A stretch of 64,000 nucleotides of DNA. Origin: Limanda limanda. Its lineage: Eukaryota; Chordata; Actinopteri; Pleuronectiformes; Pleuronectidae. The translations under genes were made by a program, and so were the position numbers. Each line of letters starts with the position of its first letter. Position 1 is the stretch's first letter. The stretch is from contig NC_083654.1 in the NCBI RefSeq assembly GCF_963576545.1, positions 16,822,199 through 16,886,198 on the forward strand, read 5' to 3'. Shown piece after piece: positions 12,701 through 24,700 of the stretch. Below the pieces are notes generated by a model. That model did no database searches and was not told the DNA's origin. It saw nothing but the letters and a program-made list of their open reading frames with translations.

Positions 12701-15700
12701 TCAGTCAGACAGGCAGGCGGAAAGGAGGCCGCTTCCCACCGACTTGGACAGCGCTCACAAAGCTGGCGAAAAATGGAAACGCGAGACTCCGTCCAAATTG
12801 GCACTCAGCGGCAAAATTCTGCTGGCAAATTTATTTGTCGGATTCTTTGTTTTCCCTCCATTAATTGGCGTGTGACCAGTAATGTTGGGTATTCATTAGG
12901 GCTGTAATTCGTGGTCACTTGGGTGCCGCAGACTTTGGTCCTTTTTGATTGGAGCCGAGACAGTGTGGATGACTGGGGAAGCTTAATTGATATGCACAAT
13001 CACATTCTATGGCACCAGAGGTCTGCGGCACAGAGATTGAGCAATCGCAGCCCATTAGGCACCAATGAATTAAGCCTAATGCATCTTAAACATTTATGCA
13101 AACACTGTCGACTTTCCCACACACGCTCAAATACACTGCACGTCCACTACACACACACACACACATGCACGTTTACATAAAATTACAACTACACACATGA
13201 GTGAACATAAAAGACATACAGTAGAAGACCACTGCATACAGCCACATTTACATTCAGGAACACGTACACTGGGGAGATATACACATTCAAACAGAATCTA
13301 AATTTAAATGTATATTGTCACACACAGCATGCTTCCCAGTAAAGACACTTGTGGAGAGTGATGAGAGTAATGCCTTCCCCCTCCTTCCTCTCCAACGCTG
13401 GGCAGATTGCATCACCATCCGTCAGCCAGACTCCGACAAACAGCAATTACCCCAATCGACAGATAACGAGAGCGAGGCTATCACTCACAGCCAGGACGCC
13501 CCATAAAGCAGCCAGACATTACCATAGAGGAGTCATTTATCTGCCTCTCCTCTAGCCAACCCCCTTCCACTACCACTCAACCCATCTCTGATCTTTTTCT
13601 TTTTTTTTGCCTGCTACCTGTTCAGCGCCGTCTGCTTGGGTGGTGGGCTTCAGGCTTCAAGGGAGAGAGAGAGGTAGGATATGGGCCTGAGGGTATGTGG
13701 AGTGTGATGAAAGTGGGCTGAAGTGACAGCGACTACGAGGGGTCACTACTTTAGTCTCACACGGCGAGATCTCCACAGCGCTGTGACAGCACCATTCTGC
13801 CAGCACCCATTATCATTCTGCTATAGGGAAAAAAAACACTTTGGTTTGTTTGTGTTTCACTATTATCTGCAGGATGAGGAGACAGGGGACATGTGCACAT
13901 GGGGACGTCAGGATCAAGAGGACAAAAGTTTTGTGAGGTTGCCATGACCTTGAACTTTGACGACCAAAATCTGTGAATCTAATTGAACATTTGTGCGAAG
14001 AATTCTCTTGAGGCGCTCTCAGAATAGTCTGTTCCTAAGTCGAGATTTGCGAGGTCACTTTGAGCTTGACCTTTAATCTCAGGCAATCAAAATCTAATCA
14101 GTTTACTTTTGAGTTCAACTGAGTGTTTGTATCAAATTTTAAGAACTACCCTTAAGTTGTTCCTACATATTGAGTTAACAAGACAGAAAGTACCTTCTGT
14201 AAGGTCACAACGAACTTAAACTTTGACCTTCAGCCACCAAATTCTAATCAGTTGCTTTTTGAGCAGATTTTAAGAAATTCCTTCCGAGCGTTCTTAAGAT
14301 AGTAGCTGTAGTTGGCTTGGAGGCATAAAACAAAACAGTTGATAAATACAAAGCAGTCAACTTAAAATACGCTACACAGGGACCAATGGACCTCAATTGT
14401 TAAAACTTGAGGTCTGGGAATTTTAAATGGACATTTTTCAGTAATTTCTAAAATTTTCTGACTAAATGAGTAATTGGGAAAACTAGCGGCAGATTAATCC
14501 ATAATGAAAACAACCCCTTCTTGCAGCTCTAACGGCAACAGGAAGATCCCCAATTACTGTCCACCAATCAATGGAGCGTTTCCACGAGTTGGAGTCCCAC
14601 GAGCCAATTTCACTCGTTCTAATGAAGGTCTTAGTGGCATTTTCAAAGGTTACTCCTCTATTAGGGGGATATTACCAATGAAAGACATGCGTGTTTCTGA
14701 ATCACGTGTGCCTTAATTGACGCGTCTCTCAGGAGATCAGCTGCAGTTGTGGTTGGTTGCCAGTTGCTGGACCAAACTAAGCTCCACAACAACCATCGAA
14801 AAATAATGTGGATCCGATGACTGGAAAGGAAGATGGCAAGCAATAAATATCAACACCAGGCTGCACAACATCCCTTGGCTTACAGGTCACAGATGTAATG
14901 TCAATATTTCCCCGCAGCCCATAGCAGATGCAGGGCTGTAGACAGGGATTAGGGAGGGATTGGATGGCGCTCATATTTAGGCCGAGCCAACGCAACTGCT
15001 TTACATTATTCCCTCTTGTGAGCCGAGAACACACTTGAATGGCGCTCCTCAGATCGAATGGTAACAAGGGTGGTGTCTGTTCCAAGGTTATTTCACTCAG
15101 AACTGAGTGATAATAAAAAAAAATCCTCATCCACGGATATAGAATCCTATCAGTCTGCCGTCCTATCGCTCTAGCCCATCACCCGTCCCCATGAAGATCC
15201 GTAATGTCATTGTTCATTATTTACAGCTGTGAGTGAATTTAAATTTTGATAGAAGTCATCTTTTCAAAAAAAAATCTACTCTCGGCTTCTCTAAGGGGAA
15301 ATACGAGGCTACCAATCCTAAACCAGTGTGACATATCGGCTGTGGAGTTTGCAGCATGCTTGGACTTATCTTTTCACTTGTGCATCAATCTTCTCCTCTC
15401 CCTCTCTCTCTCCCTCTCTCTCAGCATCCTGTAACAGAAGGTATCCTATTTTCCCGGCTGCAGCTGAATTTCATCAGTCGTCTGGTATTCCTTTTGAAGA
15501 CCCTATCTGAATAGCAACGGCTTAACGCTGACAATCCGCAGCTGTCTACACATCTTTCAATCCATTCTTTCATCAATCTTTTACCTGTCTCTTCTTTCCT
15601 GTACATCAAGGGGCCCCTCGCCCGCTGCCACTGCCGCGCAATGTTTCATTCGTTTTAAAAACACCAAATGAAATGGTTGTTTTTTTTTACATGCATTTTG

Positions 15701-18700
15701 TCCTGTCCCTCATTGTTCCTTTGTCCTTTACCGTCCACTTCACAAATCTCTCCTCCCTGACAATGCAGCTGTCTGTCTGGTCACCCATCCATCCTCAAAC
15801 ACCTTTCCATCAGAACCATTCCATTTCTCTCCCACCTTTGATTCAACCGAAAGCTTACTTTCCATTTTTCCATCACAAATCTTTCATCTTTCACTCCACC
15901 AACCTTTACATCTTAACATCTCTCTGCCATTTAAGCTCGCATACCCTTTTCTCTCTATCTCCCTTCTGCTTTCCTGCCACAACAGACCCCCCCCCCCCCC
16001 CCCCTCTCATCCAGAACTATCCGATCTGGCTGGAGTGACTGCAGCAGATGTAGCCAGACCACAAACATCTGCTTCCCCTGTCCCACTGCATCTCCACTCT
16101 GCTGATCAGACTAACCGCTGTAACTCCCTAAAGCTTGCTGTCCTTACTGCTGCCTTTATGTGCAGCTGGGCAGCCTGTCCAAAATCACAGCTAAATATGT
16201 TGCAAACACATGAGGCATACACTGGAAATCCCAGCGCCAGATTGGAAATGTGTGTTTGCAATAAGGTCATGTTTTAGCCTATGGAACAGTCAGGCTGCCT
16301 GGGGATTTAACTGTATAAACAGCAGCTTGTGATAGAATAAAATTAAAGAACTAGAATTGTCAATATACTGCTGATGAGTAACACTATCGCAATAGAAACA
16401 TCCCAGTAACAAGTGTAACTCTGCAGATATTGGCACCACTGAGATGAGTTTTATTTTGTGTAATTTGTTTATTCGTTTCAATACATTATCTATTTAAAGT
16501 TCATATAATTCTTAATCGTAAGTTACATAAAACATATTACTGCCAGTAGTTTAAATTATTCCACAGATCTACAAGTAGCAGCGTTGTGCCAAGAAACGCA
16601 GGCAGTGGCCATAAGATGCTTTATTGTGAGTGATGCTAAAATCAAACAGGAAAATTAGCCTTGTCAAGTGAATAGAATTTACAATTAAATTAGTTAAATA
16701 TTTAAACGAAAAACAAGATCGAAATGGACATACTTGATACATCCTGCCGCGTGAAGGATGCAGTAAATGAAAGTAAAATGAATACGCTATAAGTCCTCTT
16801 ATTATATCAAGACTAATTGTAAAGATGTGGATAAAGAGAAGCAGATGAGTTAAGAGAAAATAAATTGTGGCCTCACACGATAAAGATAAACAAGCCTTTA
16901 TAGTATTAGATGTGCACAGAGTTAAATAAATAATACACGTCAATATACTGTATATATGTACAGTATGACTGATTTTCTATACACTGCATAATAAGGTCCT
17001 TGTACTGAATGTGATAAGTTATGCAGAATGTGAGGAAAGCTGGCCCTGAAACATACGGCAGCCTGTCTTCTCTATATGCTGGGATCATTTGACAGGACTC
17101 AATTTGCATGCTAATGCTTTGCATAGGGGGAAGGTCACATCATAAACAAGGTTATTTATCTCTTCTATACACAGGTCTCTAATAGGAAGAAATCACTCTC
17201 ACTTCCCAGGGCAGTGTTTTATGTAGACACTGAAACTCAGAGAAAACTATGAAAAGATGCTGTTTATTTTTTTATTTTGCAAGAACACTGAAAACTAATG
17301 TCAGTATTTCAGTCCAATACGCACTAGGTTGTTTATCTACCACGATATCAGCAGGTTTGAAGCGTGCTCTTTGCGTGTATGGAGACTGGGATGCTGTTTG
17401 TTTTGGATGTGGCTGAGTGCAGTTGAGCACAGGGTTCACTGCAATGTTTCACTGTAGTGTTAACATTTAAAAGCAGCCAGGGGAGCTGTGCTGAGCTCTT
17501 AAAAATAACCAATTCTCATCTCTGCTGCCGACACTCCTGACCTTGGACCATTATCATTGCAGCACACTCGAACGGCTTGGCATGCACAATCCGTACCGGG
17601 CCAGCACAATAATACAAAGAAAAAACAGAACACGGCTGCAGCCTGCACGTGCACATACTGAAAGCATGTGTGGGAGCAAGAAAAAAAAAAAAAAAGCAAA
17701 CACAATCTAGCCTCTCTGAAGAAAGAACAAACGCTTTTTCGCTCATTCAATACACACAAATATACACAAACATAAAACCATGAGAGATGAGCCAAACTAT
17801 AAAAGGCTTCTCTATAATGTATGATATGCTTTACCTGAACCTTGGCCATGCTCCACTCTCCAGAACTATTCTCAGGTGAGATATAGAACTGGATGTTTTC
17901 CTCTCCTGCATCTACGTAGGATCGAAGATTTCTAAACCTCAGGCTGTAATTTGCACGTGGCATTTTAAAGTCTTGGATGTCTTGGTCTTGATGGGGCCCA
18001 TTTCCCAGGGAGAGATTAAATTTAATCCTAGATTTAAAATTAATCTATGAGAGAAAATGCTAAAAAGTCAAGGGGCAGGGTTTGGCAGTGTTCAGAGAGA
18101 CTGTGGTTGGTACGGCAATGCTTTGGAGGACGGACAAAAAGGTACACAGTGTATTAAGACATGTATTCTTGCGTTGTATTGATTTAACATGTAAATCATG
18201 ATTCCCAAGGAATAATTCATAGATGATGAGGTTAAAAATAGCTTGAATGCAAAGGAACTGTTCTTTTTAGTTCAGTTTATTCTGTCTCTGTTGTAGCACT
18301 GGAGATGTGTCTTGATTTGAGTTTCATTTTTATAATCATCGACATGGTTCAATAATTAAAAACAGTGGGGTTATCTCGTCACACTGGCAGAAACATTATT
18401 ATCCTTTCAACACATTAATAAAATATTAAAATAAAACTGAATCCCTGAAATGTTCATGAACTCTAACCTCATATTTTATATTTATAGTTTTCATGATTGC
18501 CATTTTTCACGAGGAGCCATTCATTTGTATTTTCTTAAATATTTACAATTCTACATTATGCATGCATGCCATCCATCAGTGATGTTTGCATTTGTATCTC
18601 GGTAATAACAATCGTATTTCAGCCATGTCAAGCTAAAACCAAAGCAAACAATCTGCTGCTGCTTCACATTAAAAGCATCTGAAATAAGGGCTGGGTTTTA

Positions 18701-21700
18701 TTGTGAAGCAGCCACAGGAAATAGCTTATATCCAAAGTTATCTCAAAACTTTAAACAAGCCATAATGCGTTTGGGCATTTTTGACAATACACTCGCTATT
18801 AGCATAATAATCTGTCTCTAAATCAAACAGGACTTTAAAAACAAAATATCACACTCCAGTACTTCTAACATTTTCTCTGGTGGTTTCTCGTGCAGCTTCA
18901 TCTCCAATACGACTGTTATTGATGGTTATGCTAAATTAACTTGGAGAGACCATCTTCCTGTGTCTCTCTTTCCTCAAACCAATTCTCAATCAGGCATTAA
19001 ATTGAGTCATGACTCAGCTTTTCAGACTTTGACTGACGTGACGTGTCAGTCGGAAGAAAACCTCTGTGCTCGGCACTTCTGTGCGTCATAAAACATCCTC
19101 TCTATCAGAACTGGGCAAAAACATGTCTGACAGTGAATACATTCAAAAAAGCTCTTAGGTGTGTTTGATGTCTGACACTTTCCCAAAGTGAAAGCCTCAC
19201 TCAGGAGAGATGGTAAAAATAAAAAAATTCAAGTCATCTCTTCTTTTGGGTAGTATTAGAAACACCACAAGCTACCACCACACTCTTTGCAGTCAAGGGT
19301 CAGATCTCAGGCATTTAGAAAACGTTTATATACCATAGAGCTGCTCATTAGCTCACTTTGCTGTTTGAATCTTTTTATGCATACTGGCAATATAAAGTAA
19401 TCCACTCACTCTGCCATTTTACGATTTGTGTGCGGTGGCAGAAAGCAGATGTGTGACAAAGTTAACGACCCAGCGCATCAAGACCATACGTGAGGGTTGG
19501 TGACGTAGATGAACTAGTAAATTGACAGTTTCACCTTCAGGCTTCAAAACTCAGTTCTATTGCCAACAAATGTCCAGTTCAAAATGCTATTCATGCTGCC
19601 ATTGAACCCGTGTCCTACACCTCGTTTTCTCCACATACATAAATCCCACATTAAACCAACACTAGCAGAATAACACATTACCAATGGATCCCTAATGGAC
19701 AGATATGGTTATTGTGTCTGGAATCGCTTGGCCCGGTGAAATCTCTCATCTGTATCAAAGATATCAAACTAGCCCAGTTTTCTCTGAAGGTCGAGGTTCA
19801 ATGAACAGAATAACATCATCAGCAAATGCTTGTACTTATAGGAGCAGATTTATTGTCTCAACAGCCTCAGCTCTTAGTTCAGCGATACCTCAAACCTAAA
19901 TACCCTTTACTCCCAAAAGAGTAAATTCTACAGCTGGTCTCTGTCCATTAAATCTCAAGTTCTATAACTAATAGTATTATCCTTTGCACACTGGTGAAAA
20001 GTTTTGAGGAAACGATATGAGCAGCGTGCAAATGAGATGAAAGCACTGACAAAGAAATGATTAGATTTGGATGAGTCATGATATGGCTGATGCCTATGGT
20101 GAAGCAGTGATACTAATTAAACCAGATCAGATCAGTCTGTTCCTATTTCAACATCAGTGCCAGAGAGAGAAGTGGCCTCTCCTGAGTCATCCTGCACAGA
20201 CAGCATGTCGTCCACGTACAGATGTTAATTCATAAGAGGTATGAAAAGTATTTCCGATACAGATAAATCTACTGATATCTAAATATATTTGAAAGAAATT
20301 GGCAATAATCAGATGAATGTCGTCTTCTATGAAGAAATACATTGAGGCTTGATATTTTTGAGTTTAACCATAAACTTATAACATAAATACAAATCTTTCT
20401 TGCATTGTTTCTTCTGTAAAATAATCATTTTCATACCGACACATCTTGGCAAAACATAAATGCCACAATTGAACTGTGTGTGAAAGATTTTTATCAGCCA
20501 TCGGATAAATTGATCAGACTCAACAAACTACTGATTGAAATTTTTTTCTCCAACTTTTCCCGGAAGCATCTTGTCCACGTTTAATTTCACAAACTCTATC
20601 AGCAGACAATCAAGTTCATGAAGTGGAGCCTCTTTCATTTTGTTTTGTACAAACCTCGTCTTTACAACCCAGATCGTTCCTCTCAAAATAATGGAAAGTT
20701 GTCCGTTTAAGCTTCAGTTTAATGATGTTGAGAAAATTGCTAATCCGTAATGGATCTCAGGCCTAATTATTACTTCTTATCTTCAAGATGATATCCTATG
20801 TTTTCCCTGCAGCTCCTGTGATGTCATTTAAGTAGTCTGACGGCTCATAAATCTCAAACCTGAAACTAAAACTTTACTGATTCTTATTTCATTACTGCTA
20901 GTCGGGATATACAACACCTTACCTTGTTGACCTCCAGGATTTCTCTCCTCTCCTCGGTGGCGGGGCGGCTCTGGCCAGCTGAGCGGTCCTCGTGTTTGGA
21001 GCTGTCATCTTCCACAAAGGGTATAAGTTGCTGGAAGGGAGAGCAAACACAAATATGGTTGTATTATTCACTTACAGCAGTATAACGAATTAACAGTATA
21101 TTACTCAAAGAATCATTAAGTTTATCTTGTAATGCTTTTAAAAAGCTCTTATTCTGGGAGGAAACTCACTCAATGATGCACTTTTGACACATGCTCCTCC
21201 CCTTTTATTCGGCCCATATTCTGAAGATACTCAAAAGCACTGGACTGCATATTTTTATGTCTCAGCAGGAATCCAATATGTCTGCTGAGTACAGTAAGGG
21301 GGTTTGAATTATGTGCATATTTTAAATATCAACCTATGAGTGCGAAGCTACACTGAACATTTCCCTGTGGTGGGTCATCATCGTGTTCCCATGAAGTGGT
21401 GACAATGGGGATTCTGTGAAAAGCTCTCGAACACAGGACGACTCTCACTCGTCTATTATCAACGTTGTGAGAAAGAGAGACAGAGACATAGAGAGAGATT
21501 AATTCATTTTTAAACGCTGTGTGTGCTTGACCTTGTCTGCTTGACACCACAGTGAGGGTGATGTGCATCAGCCTTCAGATGAGGCTGCGTTCTGAGAACC
21601 GACAGGGTCACTGCCTCCTGCTCTGCATCACACTGCCCCCTAATGGTTGCCTCATAGAGGAGGAGTAGAGCAGGAGGTTTGCCGCAGCCACAGATCAAAT

Positions 21701-24700
21701 AATGTCGTTTTTTTTCTTGAGAACAAACTGTTCCTGCTTGCCCAGGACATTTGGGACATGTTGCTCAAAATGGGATTGATGTTATTCTTGATAATCTTAG
21801 TAAAGCTACTGCACAGAATTGGATTTTATCAAAACGAGAGCGACTGCGAGGCACAAAGTGTAAATGCAGTCAAATGTCAATTCTACAGCATTTCTAGGAA
21901 ATACATAATATCAGTTATGTTGACGTTAAGTCAATTTTATAGTCTCACCCACTCAAAGTCTACAGAGCAATTCCCCTGCACAAGTTTAAGATGTATGATA
22001 CTAGTTTTAATGTGTTTCAAGCAGCAAGGATACTTTGTTACAGTGGAGACAAGAAGTTCTTGTCACAAGGAAAAACTAACATCTCTAAAAACCTAAACTT
22101 TCATATCAGACAGGGTCACAAACACAGATTAGGTATGAGACTCTCAAATCAAACAGAAGCTAAATACATGCTTATCTAAATTGTTCATAGTTTTGTAATG
22201 TGATTTTTCTATTCTTTCCCTAAAGCTTTGACCTGATTTTGCAGATTTTTCAGTTGGACCAGAAGACCTGCAGACGCTAGACAGTGACTCAAAAAGGCTG
22301 CGTCATCTGGAAGCAATGAGTGACTAGTGTGTGAGTACGATCGGAGCTGGCCGTAGTTACGACTTACACGAAACAAGTGAAAAATAAATAAATAGGCAGA
22401 CGGGAAGGTTAACTAATAGATGAAGAGAAAGGAAATGAGCACAAGTAGGTTGGGGCAGGGAGAAAACTGAAAAAAATGGAAGAGAGAATACAACAAATAA
22501 AGAGATTGGGGGGGAAGTGCTCCTGTCAGATTCCAGGCTGAGCTCCGTGCCAAACTGTAAACTCTGGGAGAAAAGACAGCAAGGACATGTGCAGCATATT
22601 ATAACAGACAAACTATGAGCCTGTCTCTGGCTCAAAAAAAACTGAAAAGTAGGAAAAGTTTTTTTTTTTTTCCATATAGGGTAATTTAATACCAAAGGGA
22701 ATGACATATCGGATTTTAAAGGTAGTGGGCTGATTTTGGCAGCGCTTTGGGGGGAAAATGAAATGTGCTGAGTAGTGTGGGAAAGATGGATGGTGAGTGT
22801 ATTGTGTGTGCACATGTAACCATGCAGCATACGTGTGTGTGTGTGTGGGGGGGGGGGGTGTTCGTGTGTGTGAGTCTGCCTGCATGAGTCATAACCTCTG
22901 CTTCTTCCACAGTGAGATGGATGTGGTTTCCTGCCTGACAGAGAAGAATGGGCTAATGAAGTTTTCCAGTTTACCTCGCTGAGACACAAGGCAAAGGACG
23001 GAAAAAGACGAACCAAAAAAGATAACACAATAATAAGAGAAAATAGTCGGGCAAACGTGTAAGCGGAGAGGGAAATGAAACGGCATGGCTGTCAGGAAAT
23101 GACAAGAGGGGGAAAAATTTGACAACAGAGACAGAGGAACAGAGGAAAAATAGAAAGAAGGAGAGAGGGAGGAAAAGGAAAATGAAACCGATGTGAACAC
23201 AGCTTGACTGAAGGAGAGAATGGAGAGAGCCATTATCCAGCAGCAATAACAGAGAGAACGGAGACGGAAAAAACAAGGGAGCTCAGGAAAGAAAGAGGAA
23301 AAAGCTTCAACTGGGTTGCAACGAAACGACAGCTGGAAAGACGAAGGGGAAAAGAGCTGACGTGCATTTAGTCCAGCTGTTCATTAAACGGGTCTGTTGC
23401 TAATTAGGCTGTGATGAGGTCACGCTGCCCGAGTCATTGATTCCACTTCCTGTTTCGGGCAGCCAATAGTGGGCGGCTGTCAGGCGAGCACCTGAATTCT
23501 GCGGGATGATAAATGGCATGTGTGCTGGGGCCAAGATCAACAAACGCAGCGCCCCAGACAAACATGGTGAGCTGAGCTATTGGCCGGTCAGCACAGGACC
23601 GAAGCTCAGCCGCAAAGGGAACATTAATAAACATTTAAATAATGATAACAACTTATAAGTGAGATGAATTACTCAATGAGGATGTACAACATTAAAGCAG
23701 GAAAGGAAAATGTGAAGGTGAACCACTCAAAGACTCGTGGTGAGAGCAGCAGACGAGAGTCACTGTGAACAACGAGTGGACGGATCATTGGACATGCTGC
23801 TGAACACAGACAATGTACAGTACATGGTGGCAGCCATCAGAAATTTGCTCCAATTTAGGACTGGTCCCCTCCCACATCCTCCTTTATCCTCAGTAGGAGT
23901 CTGGTGTGAGAGATTAGCTGCGAGCCAATCTGTAGAAATTGGGAAGGGACTGCCGCAGTCATAAATCCAATCAAACAGTGGTGGCTGGTCGAGCTGTGGA
24001 CCTGCATGGAGCCTCGCACAGTGCAGTGCATGCCCAGTTAGCCTCCGAGTGAGTGTGTGTGTGCCTTCGTGACATTCTACAATGCACTCTGTATTTCTGT
24101 GTGTCCGTGCAGGCAGGCGGGGGTGCAGTGCGGCTGAGCAGCTGCTGCTCCTGAAGGTGGATGGTGACCGTAACCAGCGGTAAAGACACTCTGGGGACTC
24201 ACCTGAAGTGACCAATCAATCTGCTGCCCGCAGACAGGCCTAGAGGGAGCAGGCGAGATAAGAGTTCCCCACGGTAAAGATGGGCATTTATGGGAAAGTG
24301 CACGTGTGTGTGTTTGCGCACGTATGAGCAACAACACCACTAACAATGTCCTTTTTCTTCCATCCGACTAACAACCTCCTAATTAGCAGGTAATTTGAGT
24401 GATCGTCGCTTAAAGCACATACATCATATGTTGATGTTTGTATCTGGAAGGATTAATCAATAGTTACAACCACATTGTGTACAATCTCACTGCAGTGGTA
24501 GGTATCCGTGTGTATTAAAAGATAACTTGATTAAAAAGCGAAGATAACATCGCAGCAGCAACTGAGAATGTACCAATCAATGAACAGTATAACAGTAAAA
24601 TCCAATAACATATCTTTCTAAACTAGAGCTGGAGCCAAAAAGTCGATGAGTCTATGTATCAGTCAAGAAAACCCCAAGCACAGTCCACTATAAACCAGAC

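Larger units (their letters stand above)
2308..20922 (-). other. MED30 intron 3 (18.6 kb)
   Basis: Long intron with no recognised nested gene. Besides the repeats listed separately it contains stretches of moderate complexity without simple repeats, for example 5990-6260, 7690-8160, 12780-13110 and 18600-19060. These are rich in homeodomain-type TAATTA/ATTA and CAAT motifs and look more like conserved regulatory DNA than decayed repeats. That reading is inference only; no conservation could be measured. Confidence 0.6.

Noticed and set aside
21647..22096. 149-codon plus-strand open frame in MED30 intron 2
   Set aside because: No family resemblance, no splice or promoter context. Length is within chance expectation for 64 kb in six frames.
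22357..23028. 223-codon minus-strand open frame
   Set aside because: Low-complexity Ser/His/Pro/Phe composition from purine-rich and CA-type DNA, no recognisable domain, inside MED30 intron 2. Chance frame.
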